Positions 1-8,822 of a stretch of DNA of 64,000 nt are shown here, piece after piece (positions within the stretch are counted from its first letter, which is position 1; every line of letters begins with the position of its first letter). This stretch comes from Acinetobacter geminorum (lineage in GTDB: Bacteria > Pseudomonadota > Gammaproteobacteria > Pseudomonadales > Moraxellaceae), in the NCBI RefSeq assembly GCF_013009345.1, contig NZ_JABELE010000010.1:62001-126000 (forward strand). Reading direction: 5' to 3'. The translations under genes and the position numbers were made by a program. The notes beneath the pieces are model-generated. The model was not told where the DNA came from. It saw nothing but the letters and a program-made list of their open reading frames with translations, and did not search any database.

Positions 1-949
1 ATTCTTGTTGGTTAAAACTATTTTTAAACGCCAAGTAGAATTATTCCAACCACCGGAAGGTAATAAACCACCACCAGCAATCATTCGTGCAATTTTGATC
101 TTTACCTGTACAGGTGTAAGTTTTGCACATGGTTCTAATGACGGTCAAAAGGGTATGGGACTCATCATGCTGATTTTGGTTGGTCTGGTGCCATTGGCTT
201 ATTCATTAAATAAAAATCTTGATACACAACAAGTTCAATCATTTCATCAGCTTTCTTCTCAAACTGCCGTATTGTTGAAGCAAAATCAGCCAGAATTAAC
301 TGATGAAAAAGCACGTGTTATTCTGACTAAATATATTCAAACTAAACAGCAAACTCCAGAAGTCGTGCCTGCATTGGCAAGTATGACTGACCACTTGGGT
401 GAGCGAGTTTCTAGCTATAACAACTTAAAAGATATTCCTGAAGCTGCAATTAGTGAAATTCGTAATGATATGTATTTAAGCACCACGACGTTTAAGCGTT
501 TGGATAAAGCGGATGCTTTACCAAAAATGGATCAATCACAAGAAAAACTTGTGAAAGAATATCGTAGTAGCTTAGATTCATTCTTACAATACATTCCGAC
601 TTGGGTAAAAGTAGCTGTTGCTTTAGCACTTGGCCTAGGCACAATGGTTGGTTGGAAACGTATCGTTGTGACTGTAGGTGAGCGTATTGGTAAGCATCAC
701 ATGACTTATGGTCAAGGGATGTCTGCTGAACTTGTTGCAATGAGTACAATTGCAGCTGCTGATGGTTTAGGTATGCCGGTTTCAACAACGCATGTTTTAA
801 ACAGTGCTGTTGCGGGTACGATGGTTGCGAATAAATCAGGTTTAAACTTTAATACAGTTAAAACAATTTTATCTGCATGGGTATTTACTCTTCCTGCAAC
901 AATCTGTTTGTCAGGTGGTTTGTACTGGTTATTCTTGCAGTTTGTATAA
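1..949 (+). CDS. PiT-family inorganic phosphate transporter (5' partial)
   Basis: Inner-membrane low-affinity phosphate symporter; only the C-terminal ~315 residues are present. The frame is open to base 2 with no start codon, so the gene begins outside the window. Visible parts are the signature GSNDGQKGMG near visible residue 43, a long polar central loop (about residues 70-195), and a second membrane block carrying PVSTTHV near residue 258. The two signatures are the inverted-repeat halves typical of PiT proteins. The gene ends in a hydrophobic helix 18 bases before a strong terminator. The family is clear; the transported ion (free phosphate or metal phosphate) cannot be read from the sequence. 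Confidence 0.93.
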   Translation, partial: FLLVKTIFKRQVELFQPPEGNKPPPAIIRAILIFTCTGVSFAHGSNDGQKGMGLIMLILVGLVPLAYSLNKNLDTQQVQSFHQLSSQTAVLLKQNQPELTDEKARVILTKYIQTKQQTPEVVPALASMTDHLGERVSSYNNLKDIPEAAISEIRNDMYLSTTTFKRLDKADALPKMDQSQEKLVKEYRSSLDSFLQYIPTWVKVAVALALGLGTMVGWKRIVVTVGERIGKHHMTYGQGMSAELVAMSTIAAADGLGMPVSTTHVLNSAVAGTMVANKSGLNFNTVKTILSAWVFTLPATICLSGGLYWLFLQFV

Positions 950-966
950 AAGCATTTAAAAAAATT

Positions 967-993
967 AAAGCCACTGTTCACAGTGGCTTTTTT
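967..993 (+). terminator. Rho-independent terminator after the PiT gene
   Basis: A perfect 10-bp stem (967-976 with 981-990) and a 4-base loop are followed by a T run. Confidence 0.9.
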
Positions 994-1115
994 ATTTGTT
1001 TAGTTTTTAAAGTTGAGACTATTTTTCATATATATTCATCTATAAATTAATAAGTTGTTATAGGCCATTAAGCAGCTTTATAGGCTGGGCTTAAACTTTT
1101 ATATCAGGATATATT

Positions 1116-2450
1116 ATGAATGCGGTTCAAATAGATCAGTTAAAACAACAATTTCCACTTATTGAAACACTTCAAGCCTATCAAGAGACATTTTGGTTTA
1201 CACCTCATCGATATCCTTTAAAAGAAGCTTTAGAAAAAGTTGGACTAACTGCTAAGGACGTAAGTGAAGCAGAAGCAAGACTAGTGCGTTTCGCACCTTA
1301 TTTGGCGAAAGTATTTCCTGAAACTCAAGCACAACATGGAAAAATTGAATCAGATATTGTTGAAATTGCTCATATGCAACAAGCGCTTTCTTCAGCAAAA
1401 CAAGTACAACTTAATGGAAAATTCTGGCTGAAAAAAGATAGTCATTTACCTATTTCAGGCTCCATAAAAGCACGTGGTGGCATTTATGAAGTGCTCACAC
1501 ATGCAGAAAAACTTGCCATGCAGGCGGGGCTACTCAAACCAGAAGATGATTATATTAAACTCGACCAAGACGCATTTCGAACATTTTTTTCTAAGTATCA
1601 AATTGCGGTAGGTTCTACAGGCAACCTTGGGCTTTCGATTGGTATTATGAGTGCCAAACTCGGCTTTAGAGTCACTGTTCATATGTCGGCTGATGCTAGA
1701 CAGTGGAAAAAAGACAAACTACGTTCCCTCGGCGTAAACGTTGTGGAATATGCTAGTGATTACGGCGTAGCTGTTGAAGAGGGACGAAAAGCCGCAGAGC
1801 AAGATCCACACTGCTTTTTCATTGATGATGAAAACTCAACCACATTATTTTTAGGTTATGCCGTTGCAGGAATACACCTAAAACAACAATTTGAGCAAAA
1901 ACAAATTAAAGTCGATGCTGAACACCCCTTATTTGTTTATTTGCCGTGTGGCGTCGGTGGTGGGCCTGGTGGGGTGAGTTTTGGACTAAAACTGGCTTTT
2001 GGTGAGCATGTACATTGTATCTTTGCAGAACCCACACATTCGCCGTGCATGTTACTTGGTGTCCACACAGGTTTGCATGATCAGATTTCAGTTAATGACA
2101 TTGGCATTGATAACGTTACTGCGGCAGACGGGCTTGCGGTAGGGCGTGCTTCAGGTTTTGTTGGACGTGCTATGCAACAGTTAATTGATGGCTATTACAC
2201 CATTCATGATCAACGTTTATATGAGCTTATTGCGCTTTTAAATCAAACTGAGAATATTCAGCTTGAGCCTTCTGCGGTAGCAGGTATGATGGGGCCCTAT
2301 TATGTTCAGACGACTCCTGCTTACTTGGCTTTACACCAGTTAACAGCTGAGCAGTTGCAGCAGGCAAATCATGTGATATGGGCTACCGGGGGCGGCATGG
2401 TGCCATCTGATGAAATGCAAAAATATCTATCGCACTTTCAAGATAAATAA
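1116..2450 (+). CDS. dsdA: D-serine ammonia-lyase (D-serine dehydratase)
   Basis: PLP-dependent cytosolic enzyme that converts D-serine to pyruvate and ammonia, detoxifying D-serine and allowing its use. The 444-residue length is normal for DsdA. The PLP lysine is seen in SGSIKARGG (Lys118), followed by the fold-type II core with STGNLGLSIG around residue 167 and a glycine-rich phosphate-binding loop, CGVGGGPGGVSFG, near residue 280. An AGGA ribosome site precedes the ATG. It is monocistronic between two hairpins, with no dsdX or dsdC next to it, so uptake and regulation are encoded elsewhere or differ from the enterobacterial locus. A generic threonine dehydratase is unlikely given the long DsdA-specific N-terminus. 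Confidence 0.95.
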   Translation: MNAVQIDQLKQQFPLIETLQAYQETFWFTPHRYPLKEALEKVGLTAKDVSEAEARLVRFAPYLAKVFPETQAQHGKIESDIVEIAHMQQALSSAKQVQLNGKFWLKKDSHLPISGSIKARGGIYEVLTHAEKLAMQAGLLKPEDDYIKLDQDAFRTFFSKYQIAVGSTGNLGLSIGIMSAKLGFRVTVHMSADARQWKKDKLRSLGVNVVEYASDYGVAVEEGRKAAEQDPHCFFIDDENSTTLFLGYAVAGIHLKQQFEQKQIKVDAEHPLFVYLPCGVGGGPGGVSFGLKLAFGEHVHCIFAEPTHSPCMLLGVHTGLHDQISVNDIGIDNVTAADGLAVGRASGFVGRAMQQLIDGYYTIHDQRLYELIALLNQTENIQLEPSAVAGMMGPYYVQTTPAYLALHQLTAEQLQQANHVIWATGGGMVPSDEMQKYLSHFQDK

Positions 2451-2463
2451 AGGCACTTTAGAA

Positions 2464-2489
2464 AAAGCCCAATTCTAAGATTGGGCTTT
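2464..2489. terminator. Bidirectional terminator between dsdA and the convergent gene
   Basis: Perfect 10-bp inverted repeat (2464-2473 with 2480-2489) with a 6-base loop. The T run is better on the minus strand, but the hairpin can serve both converging genes. Confidence 0.85.
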
Positions 2490-2496
2490 AATCAAA

Positions 2497-4044
2497 TTAT
2501 TTTTTAGATGATTTTCTAAAATGGAGTTTTTCGGTAGCAAAACCATAAATTGCGGCAAAAGGCAGGGCAGTTCGTGCTAAATAAGCGACACGCCATAAGC
2601 CGCCGTGATTGGCACCTTCCATCATAAGCTCAAGCGGATGATCAAGTACAGTTTCAGGATTCGCCACTGAAGACTCATTTCTTAAGTCATGAATCCAGAG
2701 TGCTGCCATAATGGCATTGGTAGTTTCAGGGCTAAATGCTTCTACATCAAAAAGCTCTGCGCCATTAAAAGCTGCTTTCAACAATGGATTTTTAGTCACA
2801 GAGTGGGTCGTTGTCGATGGAGCAATATTAATGCTAACGCGTTGGCCTTGATGGCGGGCCAAAATAGCACGCCATTGTTGAATACGTTTTGCCAAAGCAT
2901 AGTTTGGACCTTGTTCAACCACTAAACAGTCTGCAATACCATAAGTTTTGCCATTCTCACACTTAATCAAGTCTTGGTATGGTGCTTGAAAAAAACGATT
3001 GAGCGAAAGCGTAGAAACACCTTTCACTGCCAATTTTTGCATTTTTGTGCGGGATTTAAATTTTTGTTGTGCGGCCTCGGCAACTTCTTTAGGTACTGCA
3101 TAAACATCAGTTGGCGTGCACATAAACATAAGGCTTGTATCGGGCTTATACTCGCTCACGAATTGCATGATGCTATCCATCGCCATGGAAACACGTACAT
3201 GCTTTTCACCATCTAAATAGGCGATTGCAGCTAAATCTAATTTTTGTGGAAACTGAACCAACCACTGTGCAATTTCAGGTAATTGGGTGAGTAAATTTGC
3301 TCCCAACTTATCTTTTAATTCAGAGGCTTTTGCTGATGCATTCACTTGTTCTACAGTTGGTGCAATGAGAGTAGCATTCCCTTGTTGAATCGTATTTAAA
3401 ATTTTGCTCCAAACTCGTGGGTTTGGTAAATCTACGGCAACAATATTCGCTTTCCATTTTGCTAACCAAGGCAGTGGTCCTGCTTCGGAGCCTGCACCAA
3501 ATAACACCATTGTACGGTCAGATAAATCGAACCATTCAGGATGAGCAATAGCTTCACGAAGTGCTTTTGCATGACTTGGCTCAATAATACCAGTCTCTTC
3601 CCAGCGTTGAATTTGGTCCAGTAAGCTTTGTCCACTCAGCTTTTGTCCTTTATAAGGAACATACCACTCCGGTGCTGCATCACTTTCACCTTTAAGTTTT
3701 ACTGTATAAAGCGGCTTGGATGAGGCAATATGAACGGCATCTTTTAAAAGGTAGTGTTTACCATCACGATAATAATCAAAAATATGGTGAGCTTTATGCA
3801 ATCCTTGCTTCGCGATAGTAATGGGGTTGTTGATATTAGAAATCCCTTGTTTAACAAGTGCTTTAAAATATACAGGATAGTTTTTTCGCCAGTTTTTTTC
3901 ATTCAACACTTGTTGTGCGGTTTTATTATCTACAATAGATAGGGCCTCCGACAAAATCTCTTGACCTGTAAGAGATGTACTTTGTTTTTTTGTTAAGGCG
4001 TTTACCGGAAATTGCAGACCTTCGACTTGACTTGTGCTGGACAT
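2497..4044 (-). CDS. Large uncharacterised protein with a Rossmann-like nucleotide-binding motif
   Basis: I do not recognise this 515-residue protein as a named family. A glycine-rich LFGAGSEAG (residues 181-189) follows a beta strand, and an acidic residue (Asp205, in VAVDLPNP) sits where the ribose-binding acid of an NAD(P) Rossmann fold would be. About 170 mostly helical residues precede this domain. The C-terminus has a moderately hydrophobic stretch (about residues 478-502) and then a basic tail. There is no signal peptide, so it is probably cytosolic or peripherally bound to membrane. It is monocistronic and convergent with dsdA. A short-chain or saccharopine-type dehydrogenase is possible, but no catalytic motif could be identified. 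Confidence 0.75.
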   Translation of the reverse strand: MSSTSQVEGLQFPVNALTKKQSTSLTGQEILSEALSIVDNKTAQQVLNEKNWRKNYPVYFKALVKQGISNINNPITIAKQGLHKAHHIFDYYRDGKHYLLKDAVHIASSKPLYTVKLKGESDAAPEWYVPYKGQKLSGQSLLDQIQRWEETGIIEPSHAKALREAIAHPEWFDLSDRTMVLFGAGSEAGPLPWLAKWKANIVAVDLPNPRVWSKILNTIQQGNATLIAPTVEQVNASAKASELKDKLGANLLTQLPEIAQWLVQFPQKLDLAAIAYLDGEKHVRVSMAMDSIMQFVSEYKPDTSLMFMCTPTDVYAVPKEVAEAAQQKFKSRTKMQKLAVKGVSTLSLNRFFQAPYQDLIKCENGKTYGIADCLVVEQGPNYALAKRIQQWRAILARHQGQRVSINIAPSTTTHSVTKNPLLKAAFNGAELFDVEAFSPETTNAIMAALWIHDLRNESSVANPETVLDHPLELMMEGANHGGLWRVAYLARTALPFAAIYGFATEKLHFRKSSKK

Positions 4045-4399
4045 AAAATATCTCGTTTATACGACTGGGTTAATATACAGATGTATACATTATCTATGCC
4101 AATGAAAGGAAACGAGTGGCAATAACTGACAAAATAATATTGATTATTTATGTGATGAAACGTGAAAGAGAAACTTATTATGATAAATTCATCTCATTTT
4201 GGTCTTAATTTTTTTCACATTTTTAGAACCTTTTTATAGACTTACGTTACATAAATGTTTATTTTGTATTAAGCAAATACATCGGTTTTAGCCTGAAGGT
4301 AAAATGTTCAAAATGTATCAATAATAGAGATACAGAAATGATTAAAAACTGGACTTTTTTCTTAAGGAATAAGGAAAGTCGGACGGAATAAGAAAGAAT
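4045..4399. other. A/T-rich intergenic region, no gene seen
   Basis: About 350 bases upstream of the minus-strand gene ending at 2497. No ORF with a ribosome site was found. It probably holds the promoter of that gene. The right end includes a short inverted repeat near 4351-4381 that leads into the structured element at 4400-4497. Confidence 0.4.
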
Positions 4400-4497
4400 T
4401 GGGGTGAAACTAGATAGAAGACAACGTAAGATTGTCTTTTAAAAATCTTGGGGATATGGTGACTTTTTTTACACCATAATTTTCTAGTTTCATCCCA
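4400..4497 (+). ncRNA. Candidate structured RNA or palindromic element (three-way junction)
   Basis: The ends form a 15-bp inverted repeat (4400-4414 with 4483-4497) whose single non-Watson-Crick pair is G-U if the plus strand is transcribed and C-A if the minus strand is, so the fold favours the plus strand. Inside are two independent hairpins: 4418-4424 with 4432-4438, and 4456-4461 with 4472-4477 around a T-rich loop. Together they make a three-way junction. Another 7-bp hairpin follows at 4531-4554. No good promoter was identified. A degraded miniature transposable element is an equally good explanation. Confidence 0.3.
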
Positions 4498-4601
4498 TCT
4501 ATTTTTGGGTTGGAACCCTCCATTTTTAGTATTCAATTCAGTACAGGATTGAATTCTATTTCTTTAGAGTAACTTAAAAATTACTTTAAAAGAGCCTATG
4601 C

Positions 4602-4766
4602 TTAGCAACGCCCTTTTTTCGCTTGTCCTGGTGGGCAAAAGTCTCCCGGATGGTTATGATGAGGTGAATCGGGATCAATCACAATACTACCATCGGGCGT
4701 GTGGACTGCACATGCTGATAGTGACATTGTAAAAATTGCTGCGGCACAAAGAAGTAAAGTTTTCAT
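4602..4766 (-). CDS. Small cysteine-containing lipoprotein, 54 residues
   Basis: A short gene of unrecognised function. The N-terminus MKTLLLCAAAIFTMSLSAC is a lipoprotein signal with lipobox LSAC (Cys19). The predicted mature peptide of about 36 residues is polar, with a His-rich segment (PHHNHPGD) and two further cysteines in DFCPPGQAKKGRC at the C-terminus. The spacing allows a disulfide or metal binding through His and Cys, but this is inference. It lies alone between the structured element and the sulfatase-maturase remnant. Confidence 0.7.
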   Translation of the reverse strand: MKTLLLCAAAIFTMSLSACAVHTPDGSIVIDPDSPHHNHPGDFCPPGQAKKGRC

Positions 4767-4875
4767 CTTGTTCTCACTTTTTTATCATTCTCCTTTGTAC
4801 TATAGAAATATTTTGATTGTTTTTCGATCTAATTTTGGTTAAAAAATATCTTTAATACGCTTAATTAAGAAGAGA

Positions 4876-5880
4876 TTAAGGAGATCGCAAAATTGTTCGA
4901 AATCCTACATGTGTTGCGGCTAAGTCAAAATCCTGAGGATAGCGACTACTGCTACGATAACGTGAACAATAATTTTGTGCACAAAGAAAAGATCCACCTT
5001 TAATTACATATTGCGTGCTAGTGATTTGTTGTTGTCGTAAATCAGAATAATTTCCCATATGCTGGTCATGTGCACCCTGATAGGGAGATGACGTCCATTC
5101 CCATACATTTCCAATCATATCAAATAGTTTGAAATTGTTTGATGCAAAACATCCAACGGGTGCAACACCTTTAAAGTGATCTTGATTCAGGTTTTGAAAA
5201 GGGAACTCACCTTGCCAGTAATTGGCTTGCGGATGTTGATGTTCATCAGTAGGGGCCTGATGTAAAGGTGTATCAGTCTTTGAATTGGCTTTAGCTACAT
5301 ATTCCCATTCTAGTTCTGTGGGTAAATCACGTCCGAGCCACACCGCATAATGTTCAGCATCATTTTTACTTACATACCTTACAGGCTCATTAGGATTTGC
5401 AATAGCTCCATTACTGCCGTTTGGCGTTTTCCATGTATAACCTGATTTTAGCTGCCACTATTGCTGTGGGTGATCAGGATCAGGTGAAAAAACAGCGGCC
5501 TGCTTTTGTTTTTCGGCATCGGTAATATAGCCAGTTGCTTTTACAAAACTTGCAAATTGAGCGACCGTAACTTCAGTTTGGTCAATCCAAAATTCTTTGA
5601 CTTTGCGCTGTTTTTTTCCAAAATTAAGTTCGTCGGGATAGGCTTTCTCAGAACCAAAATTAAAATTCCCATCGGCAATTAAAACCATTCCAGCTGTAGG
5701 TTGTTTGAGCGAACCCTGAGGCAAACCAGTATAGTTTTGACACTTTTCAATAGACCCTAAATCAGCTAAAGAGGTTTGCTGTTGCGTTGAGGGTGCTGAT
5801 TCAGAAACTTTTGAAGATTGGCTACAGCCTATCATGATAGACAGGCTGATGGTGGTGACTAAAAAGGGTTTCAATTTCAT
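4876..5880 (-). pseudogene. Formylglycine-generating enzyme (sulfatase maturase), split by an in-frame amber stop
   Basis: FGE-sulfatase family lipoprotein that would oxidise the sulfatase active-site cysteine to formylglycine. It starts at 5880 with a lipoprotein signal (lipobox IMIGC) and reads to HPQQ, where a TAG (5460-5458) interrupts it. The same frame then continues without a shift as WQLKSGYTWKTPNG and on to the natural end at 4876. Family features after the stop are intact: LPTELEWEYVAKA, GNVWEWTSSPYQG, and the catalytic cysteine pair in GGSFLCAQNYCSRYR. One base change from TGG or CAG explains the stop. Its ATG overlaps the sulfatase stop by four bases (ATGA), so the two were translationally coupled. 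It is inactive unless the amber is suppressed or is a sequencing error. Confidence 0.85.
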
Positions 5881-7073
5881 TTAGGGTTATATTCCTGCAC
5901 AGCATTTTTCTCAGTATACTTTTGATAGACCGATAAAAGTTCTTGAACTTTTGCAGGATAAAGCTGAGCAACGTTTTGTCTTTCTCCTCGATCTAATTTA
6001 ATGTTGTATAGCTCCCAAGTCCCTGTGCCTAATTCAGGGCGCCCTTGAAGTGCGATTTTCCATTCACCTTGTTTTGCATATTTGCTCCCATGTAACTCAT
6101 CGGCAAAGCTAAAATTTGCAGGGCGAATAGTATTGGTTTTGTTTTCAAGCAAAGGTTTCCATGAAATCCCAGTTGGCGTATTAATGGTACGACCGTTATA
6201 TTGGCCTTGAGGTACTGGAATATGAGCATATTCTAGTAAGGTAGGGAAAACATCGAGTACCGATGCAAAGCTATGATTGGTTTCTTCTGCTTTTTTCTGG
6301 TTCGGTAATTTCACAATAGCAGGGGCAATCGTTGCGCCTTCGTCTGCCGTATCTTTCCATAAGTGGAAAGGTGCCGCACTGACCTCGGCCCAACGTGGCC
6401 CAATATAGTGATATGAAGTAGGTGTGCCAACATTAGCTAACGAGTTATCAAAACCAGATTCACTGCCATATCCGCCACGTACAAAACCTTCTGCACCATC
6501 TTCTGTATAAGTTGAATTTCGTTTAAAGGCGCTTAGAGCTTGTTTAAAATGATGGTCTAAACCTTGTAATAAGGTAAATGAATGATCAAAACCTTTTGCA
6601 TGTGCATTGGTTTCAGGGGTTAAGCCTAAATGCCATTTACCACTGATGTACGTGCCGTAACCATTGTCTTTAAGTACTTGTGCGATAGATAGAGAGCGTT
6701 CATTCAAATATCCCTCGTAACCTGGTTGTCCCTTCAAATGTTCTGGGGTGAGTTCCGCCATTGCGCCAATACCAGCTAAATGGTGATCAGTACCGGAAAT
6801 AAGTTGAGAGCGTGTTGGGGAACAGGTCGGGGCAGTATGATAATCCGTTAAAAGGCGTCCTTCTTGAGCCAGACTATCAATATTAGGGGTGTGAATTTCA
6901 CCACCAAAAGCTCCTAAATCAGAATAGCCTAAGTCATCAGCCATAATAAATAATATATTAGGTTGCTTAGGCGTGCTTACAACATTTTCTTGATTATCAT
7001 TGTCATTACATCCAGCCAAAGATAAGCTAAATAATGCAATAGAAAGGCTAGATAAAATTGCTTTGTACTTCAT
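5877..7073 (-). pseudogene. Arylsulfatase with an internal in-frame deletion (probably inactive)
   Basis: Periplasmic lipoprotein of the type I sulfatase family (lipobox LAGC, Cys22), which would cleave sulfate esters. Metal ligands in MADDLGYSD (Asp46, Asp47), the formylglycine site CSPTR (Cys84) and GKWHLG (Lys146, His148) are present. At 398 residues it is well short of the roughly 530-540 of Pseudomonas AtsA. Relative to that enzyme, sequence jumps from the DHHF region to GAEGF at residue ~193, losing roughly 130-150 residues that include the middle histidine and the Asp-Asn metal pair (SDN before GAEG). C-terminal landmarks such as IGPRWAE and GTGTWELYN are retained. The frame is open, so a truncated protein could be made, but the metal site is incomplete. 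Its own maturase is also broken. Confidence 0.75.
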
Positions 7074-7205
7074 TGTATCATCTGAATTATTAAAGGAATT
7101 GGCACGAGTTTAATCAGATGGTTTTTGTAAACAAAACAACGAATTGATCAAAGAAAAGCAGAAAAAAGACTGAGAATTTATGCAGATAAATAAATCAGAA
7201 AAAAG

Positions 7206-7226
7206 AAAAGCCCATAAGGGGCTTTT
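7206..7226 (-). terminator. Terminator after the first rhomboid gene
   Basis: An 8-bp stem (7206-7213 with 7219-7226) followed on the minus strand by a T-rich run, 17 bases beyond the rhomboid stop codon. Confidence 0.8.
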
Positions 7227-7242
7227 CTTAGATTTATATGCT

Positions 7243-7860
7243 TTAAAAAGGAAGGCGAGTAAGCTGGTCTAAGAAATGTGGAATAACTTTAGGTTCAAGT
7301 AAAATGGTTACGATGATTCCGTAAGCTGCACCCCACAAATGAGCGCTATGATTAATATTGCTATTACCACGCTTACCAGCCCAAATACTGTACGCCACAT
7401 ATAAAATAGCAAAAATAATAGCGGGTACAGGAATGAAGAATACAAAAATCAGCTTCCATGGCTGAAACAGAATATAAGCAAATAAAACTGCTGAAACAGC
7501 ACCTGAGGCACCTAGGCTGGCCCAATTCGCATCATTTTTATGTTGTAAATAGCTTGGCAAAATCGCAAAGATTAAGCCACCTAAATAGAACAACACAAAA
7601 CCCATGTCATAGAAATATTGGCGGTAAAAACTTTCAATGATACTGCCAAAGAAAAACAGGGTAATCATGTTGAAAAGTAGATGTGTTCCGTCGGCATGGA
7701 TAAAGCCATGAGTAATGAATCGATCAATTTGTCCACGTTGCATTGCAGGCGGCCAAAAAATCAATCGGTTCATTACATTTTGATTGCTAAAAGCAAGTAA
7801 AGAAATAATGACCGTAATAATAATAAGAGTAACTGTATGGTTAAACGGCAAATGCAACAT
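7243..7860 (-). CDS. Rhomboid family intramembrane serine protease
   Basis: A 205-residue polytopic inner-membrane protein with about six hydrophobic helices. The catalytic serine is in LGASGAVSA and the catalytic histidine in NHSAHLWGAAYG near the C-terminus. The conserved HGFIHADGTHLLFNM loop lies in the N-terminal half. This is the minimal six-helix rhomboid plan with no extra domains. Rhomboids cleave transmembrane substrates; the substrate here is unknown. It is monocistronic. A second rhomboid is encoded at 17704-18513. Confidence 0.9.
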   Translation of the reverse strand: MLHLPFNHTVTLIIITVIISLLAFSNQNVMNRLIFWPPAMQRGQIDRFITHGFIHADGTHLLFNMITLFFFGSIIESFYRQYFYDMGFVLFYLGGLIFAILPSYLQHKNDANWASLGASGAVSAVLFAYILFQPWKLIFVFFIPVPAIIFAILYVAYSIWAGKRGNSNINHSAHLWGAAYGIIVTILLEPKVIPHFLDQLTRLPF

Positions 7861-8018
7861 AAGAAATATTTAAAAAATGATCAATACTGAGCTCAATAAT
7901 GCCATTAAAAACTTAACTTGAAACCCTGTTGTGTATAAATCCGACAAATTTAGTTGATTTTTTTTAAATCCACCTCATCTTCGGTTAATATAAAGGCATC
8001 AGCTTGAGGAATATTGTT

Positions 8019-8657
8019 ATGTCGACTGAGAACACCAACACTGCTGTTGCAGAAGAAATTCCAAACCTTTTGATTACACCATCTGCACAAGAGTATTTGC
8101 ACGATTTACTAACGAAGCAAAATACTCCGGGAATTGGCGTTCGAATTTTTGTTGAGCATCCGGGTACGCCACGTGCGGAATGCTGTATGGCATATAGTGC
8201 GCCAGAAGAAGTGAACCCAACGGACTATAAACAGGACTATCCTGATTTTCCTGCGTATATTGATGCGCCATCTATTCCTTATCTTTTAGATGCCGTAATT
8301 GATTACAACAAGGACCGTTTTGGTGGTCAGCTCACTTTCCGTGCTCCAAACTCTAAAGTTCCACGTGTTGGTCCAGATGCTTCGATTGAAGAACGTATTA
8401 CTTACATTCTTCAAGCAGAAATTAACCCAGGTCTTGCAGGGCATGGCGGAAATTGTAGCTTGGTAGAAGTACAAGATGATCCAGAACACGGTTTAACTGC
8501 TGTATTGAAATTTGGTGGTGGTTGCCAAGGTTGTTCTGCAATTGATGTTACCTTGAAACAAGGTGTAGAAACTACTTTAAGAGAGAACATTCCTGAGCTT
8601 CAACGTGTGGTTGACCAAACAGACCACACACAAGCTGAAGGTGCTTACTTCAAATAA
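8019..8657 (+). CDS. nfuA: Fe-S cluster carrier protein NfuA
   Basis: Delivers [4Fe-4S] clusters to apo-proteins, especially under oxidative stress or iron shortage. The ATG at 8019 is chosen over an in-frame TTG at 8004 because GAGGA lies 9-13 bases upstream. The 212-residue protein has an N-terminal degenerate A-type scaffold domain without its cysteines (about residues 15-105) and a C-terminal Nfu domain with the cluster-binding pair in GGGCQGC (Cys169 and Cys172). This two-domain plan defines NfuA. It is a single gene followed by a terminator. Confidence 0.95.
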   Translation: MSTENTNTAVAEEIPNLLITPSAQEYLHDLLTKQNTPGIGVRIFVEHPGTPRAECCMAYSAPEEVNPTDYKQDYPDFPAYIDAPSIPYLLDAVIDYNKDRFGGQLTFRAPNSKVPRVGPDASIEERITYILQAEINPGLAGHGGNCSLVEVQDDPEHGLTAVLKFGGGCQGCSAIDVTLKQGVETTLRENIPELQRVVDQTDHTQAEGAYFK

Positions 8658-8680
8658 TTAAATTATTTGAAAAGTGAAAT

Positions 8681-8707
8681 AAAAAAGCCTCGCAATGAGG
8701 TTTTTTT
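8681..8707 (+). terminator. Terminator after nfuA
   Basis: A-rich left arm and GCCTC stem pair with GAGG plus seven T residues, with a 5-base loop. Confidence 0.8.
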
Positions 8708-8721
8708 ATAGCCTTACAATT

Positions 8722-8740
8722 GAAAATAATTATCAATATT
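8722..8740. promoter_or_regulatory. Possible Fur box upstream of the TonB-dependent receptor
   Basis: The 19-base site starting GAAAATAATTATC matches the classical Fur consensus at about 14 of 19 positions by eye. It lies about 80 bases before the receptor start in very A/T-rich DNA, so chance matches are likely. Iron repression fits a siderophore receptor. Confidence 0.4.
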
Positions 8741-8822
8741 ATTTATTTTTTTATTTAAATTTGTTACATTTGTTTAAGTAAAACTTAATATTTATTCATA
8801 ATTTAATATGTTGGAGTAGGGT

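Noticed and set aside
4342..4536. 64-codon minus-strand ORF between the unknown Rossmann-like gene and the small lipoprotein gene
   Set aside because: No ribosome site, odd composition, and it runs across the inverted repeats of the structured element, which explain the sequence better.
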